Of a stretch of DNA of 64,000 nucleotides, positions 62,640 to 64,000 are shown one piece after another; within the stretch, counting starts at the first letter, position 1, and the number at the start of each line of letters is the position of its first letter. The stretch covers positions 11,622,653 through 11,686,652 of the forward strand of contig NC_067131.1 of NCBI RefSeq assembly GCF_021347895.1, read 5' to 3'. Position numbers and translations under genes: made by a program. The notes beneath the pieces were generated by a model, which saw nothing but the letters and a program-made list of their open reading frames with translations, was not told where the DNA came from and did not search any database. The stretch is from Acanthochromis polyacanthus. Lineage: Eukaryota > Chordata > Actinopteri > Pomacentridae.

Positions 62640-63881
62640 GTGAGTAAAGGAAATGTGACTTACAGTGTGGCTGCGGGTCTCCCCACACAGCTGTGAAGGG
62701 AAATTGGGACTTTAAACTGGTTGTCAGTGATTCAGTGGTGCACATGTGCATTGAAGTTGAACTGCATGTGTGATCATGTGTTTTTTATGTACACTATAGG
62801 GAGTGTTACAAGTTAGCTGTTAGTCCGCTGTTATGCAGAAATGAGAAATCCAGAAGACGTGACTCATGCAGTATTGGAACCGTTTATGCACGTGGTAATC
62901 AGGAAATCTTATTTCTGCTGCCAGTGAACAAAAAATGTTACTTTTAGTGAGATGAAAATTAGATTAAGTTTTATTTATTATCTTAGGTTTTGATCATGTT
63001 GGTCACATATGCTGATACTTTAGTTCATTACCTACGTTTATTATTACTTATGAAAACTGGAGAATCTTGTTCTGTTGAGTGTGCATTCCATGCGCAGTGC
63101 CTTTTCTTTTTTGCTGTCCAATCAGTGCCAAATGTCGGCTCTGTGTGTGTGTCTTGGCAGCACTTGTGGTCTTTGAGATACACCTATGAGTGGGATTTAT
63201 GTTTTGCTGAAATCTGTGTTTCCTTTTTTAATGTTTTTGGTGGCAAATTGCTTACTGGCAAACAAGTACTTATCTCACAGATGCATGACTAATTTTTTCC
63301 CTTTTTGATTCCTTGTATTTAGTCCGATTTCTATATGGCAATCTGAATAAATGGATGCTGGTAACCCATCATTTGAAGGCATAGTGACCACCATTCCACT
63401 GCGATTGCCTGTATCCAAACTAAGCTACATAGCCATAGCAAATATAGATTTAGCATTAAAAAAAGGAAATGTTTTGCTTGAATATGCAATTGGTGATGCA
63501 AAAGCTTGAAAACTATGCGATTAAAAAATATTACACGTTTCGACTGTCTCTATACCACAAAACTGATGTCATGACGGTGAAGAACTTCAGGTTTTCTGGG
63601 TAACGTCACACTGCGTTGATGCTGTGAATGTCATACGTGGCTATGGATATGTTCTGACCCTGATAACACAGTAACACCCATGTGTTCAATCTGATATTAA
63701 GTCACTGTAATTATACAGAGTTATGGTCAAATTTTTTTAAGTTGAGTTGGGCCTCATTCACAACATAGCTTAACATAATTACATTATAAATATTTAAATT
63801 GAATGATTCTTGGTGTCAGAAGAAGAAACTGTTCACTTGATTAGTCCCCACTTCTTATCTTTACCCTGGTTTTTGTCACAG
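62640..63881 (+). other. Intron between the first two exons of the right-edge gene
   Basis: GTGAGT at the 5' end and TTTTTGTCACAG at the 3' end. No other feature was recognised inside. Confidence 0.55.
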
Positions 63882-64000
63882 ACCTCACTTTTAACTACGA
63901 AGGACAGAAGGACTTGGACGTTATATTTATTTCTGCACCTGGTTCCGTGTGTGCAAGAGTGCACATATCTGATCCCAAAGGGAAACTCCCTGATGAGTCA
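63882..64000 (+). CDS. Second coding exon of the unidentified gene (cut by window edge)
   Basis: Continues the frame from 62639 as NLTFNYEGQKDLDVIFISAP, then GSVCARVHISDPKGKLPDES, open to the last base. Alternating hydrophobic residues suggest beta strands, and the end (xARVxxSDPxGKxxxE) resembles the pattern of Ig-like filamin-type repeats (AxVxSPSGxxxE). The resemblance is weak and I do not assign a family. The rest of the gene lies to the right. Confidence 0.6.

Overview
The window is almost certainly from a ray-finned fish, probably a spiny-rayed teleost. It is AT-rich with sparse, small, spliced exons and GT..AG introns, many (GT)n tracts, and repeat families typical of teleosts: Tc1-like DNA transposons with long inverted repeats, hAT relatives, an RTE-type LINE and a tRNA-headed SINE. 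Two neighbouring genes recognisable at the protein level, SLC35G1 and PLCE1, are also neighbours in human, which supports a conserved syntenic block read on the + strand.

Layout. (1) 522-934 is the last coding exon of an SLC35G1-like nucleotide-sugar/drug-metabolite transporter; its earlier exons lie to the left. It holds two compensating 1-base indels. (2) 935-10180 is 3' UTR/intergenic DNA with a complete 1,125-bp hAT-type non-autonomous element (perfect 8-bp target duplication) and two copies of a dispersed repeat whose two blocks occur in opposite orders. (3) About 10180-54052 is the 5' part of PLCE1 (phospholipase C epsilon 1). A probable non-coding first exon ends at 10400, optional non-coding exons are at 20877-20962 and 24550-24630, and coding exons are at 25461-26066, 26206-26607, 26758-26967 and, after a 27-kb interval, 53909-54052. 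Exon phases show that at least one coding exon between 26967 and 53909 was not found. The introns carry a SINE with 13-bp target duplications, a 61-unit (GT)n tract, a 5'-truncated RTE LINE with 14-bp target duplications, a 578-bp inverted-repeat element carrying a RecQ-helicase-like fragment, fossil Tc1 transposase pieces and a deleted Tc1 element. (4) 55980-59950 is a nested repeat cluster: a tRNA-like head joined to a higher-order TTTTCCCTTAAC minisatellite, a GC-rich palindrome cluster, an inverted-repeat element split by a nearly complete Tc1 copy (1,625 bp, TA duplication), and a broken C-terminal fragment resembling hAT transposase. (5) 62280-64000 has a GA-rich 5' UTR, a first coding exon (ATG at 62603) and the start of a second exon (63882 to the edge). 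I could not name this product; it may be a separate gene or an alternative promoter.

What the coding parts do: SLC35G1 is a multi-pass membrane transporter-family protein. The PLCE1 exons encode only the N-terminal regulatory region; the CDC25-like, PH/EF, catalytic X/Y, C2 and RA domains known for the family lie beyond the window. Nothing looks like an operon, CRISPR array, rRNA or functional tRNA. The most informative structures are mobile-element architectures, the gaps in the gene models and the unnamed gene start at the right edge.
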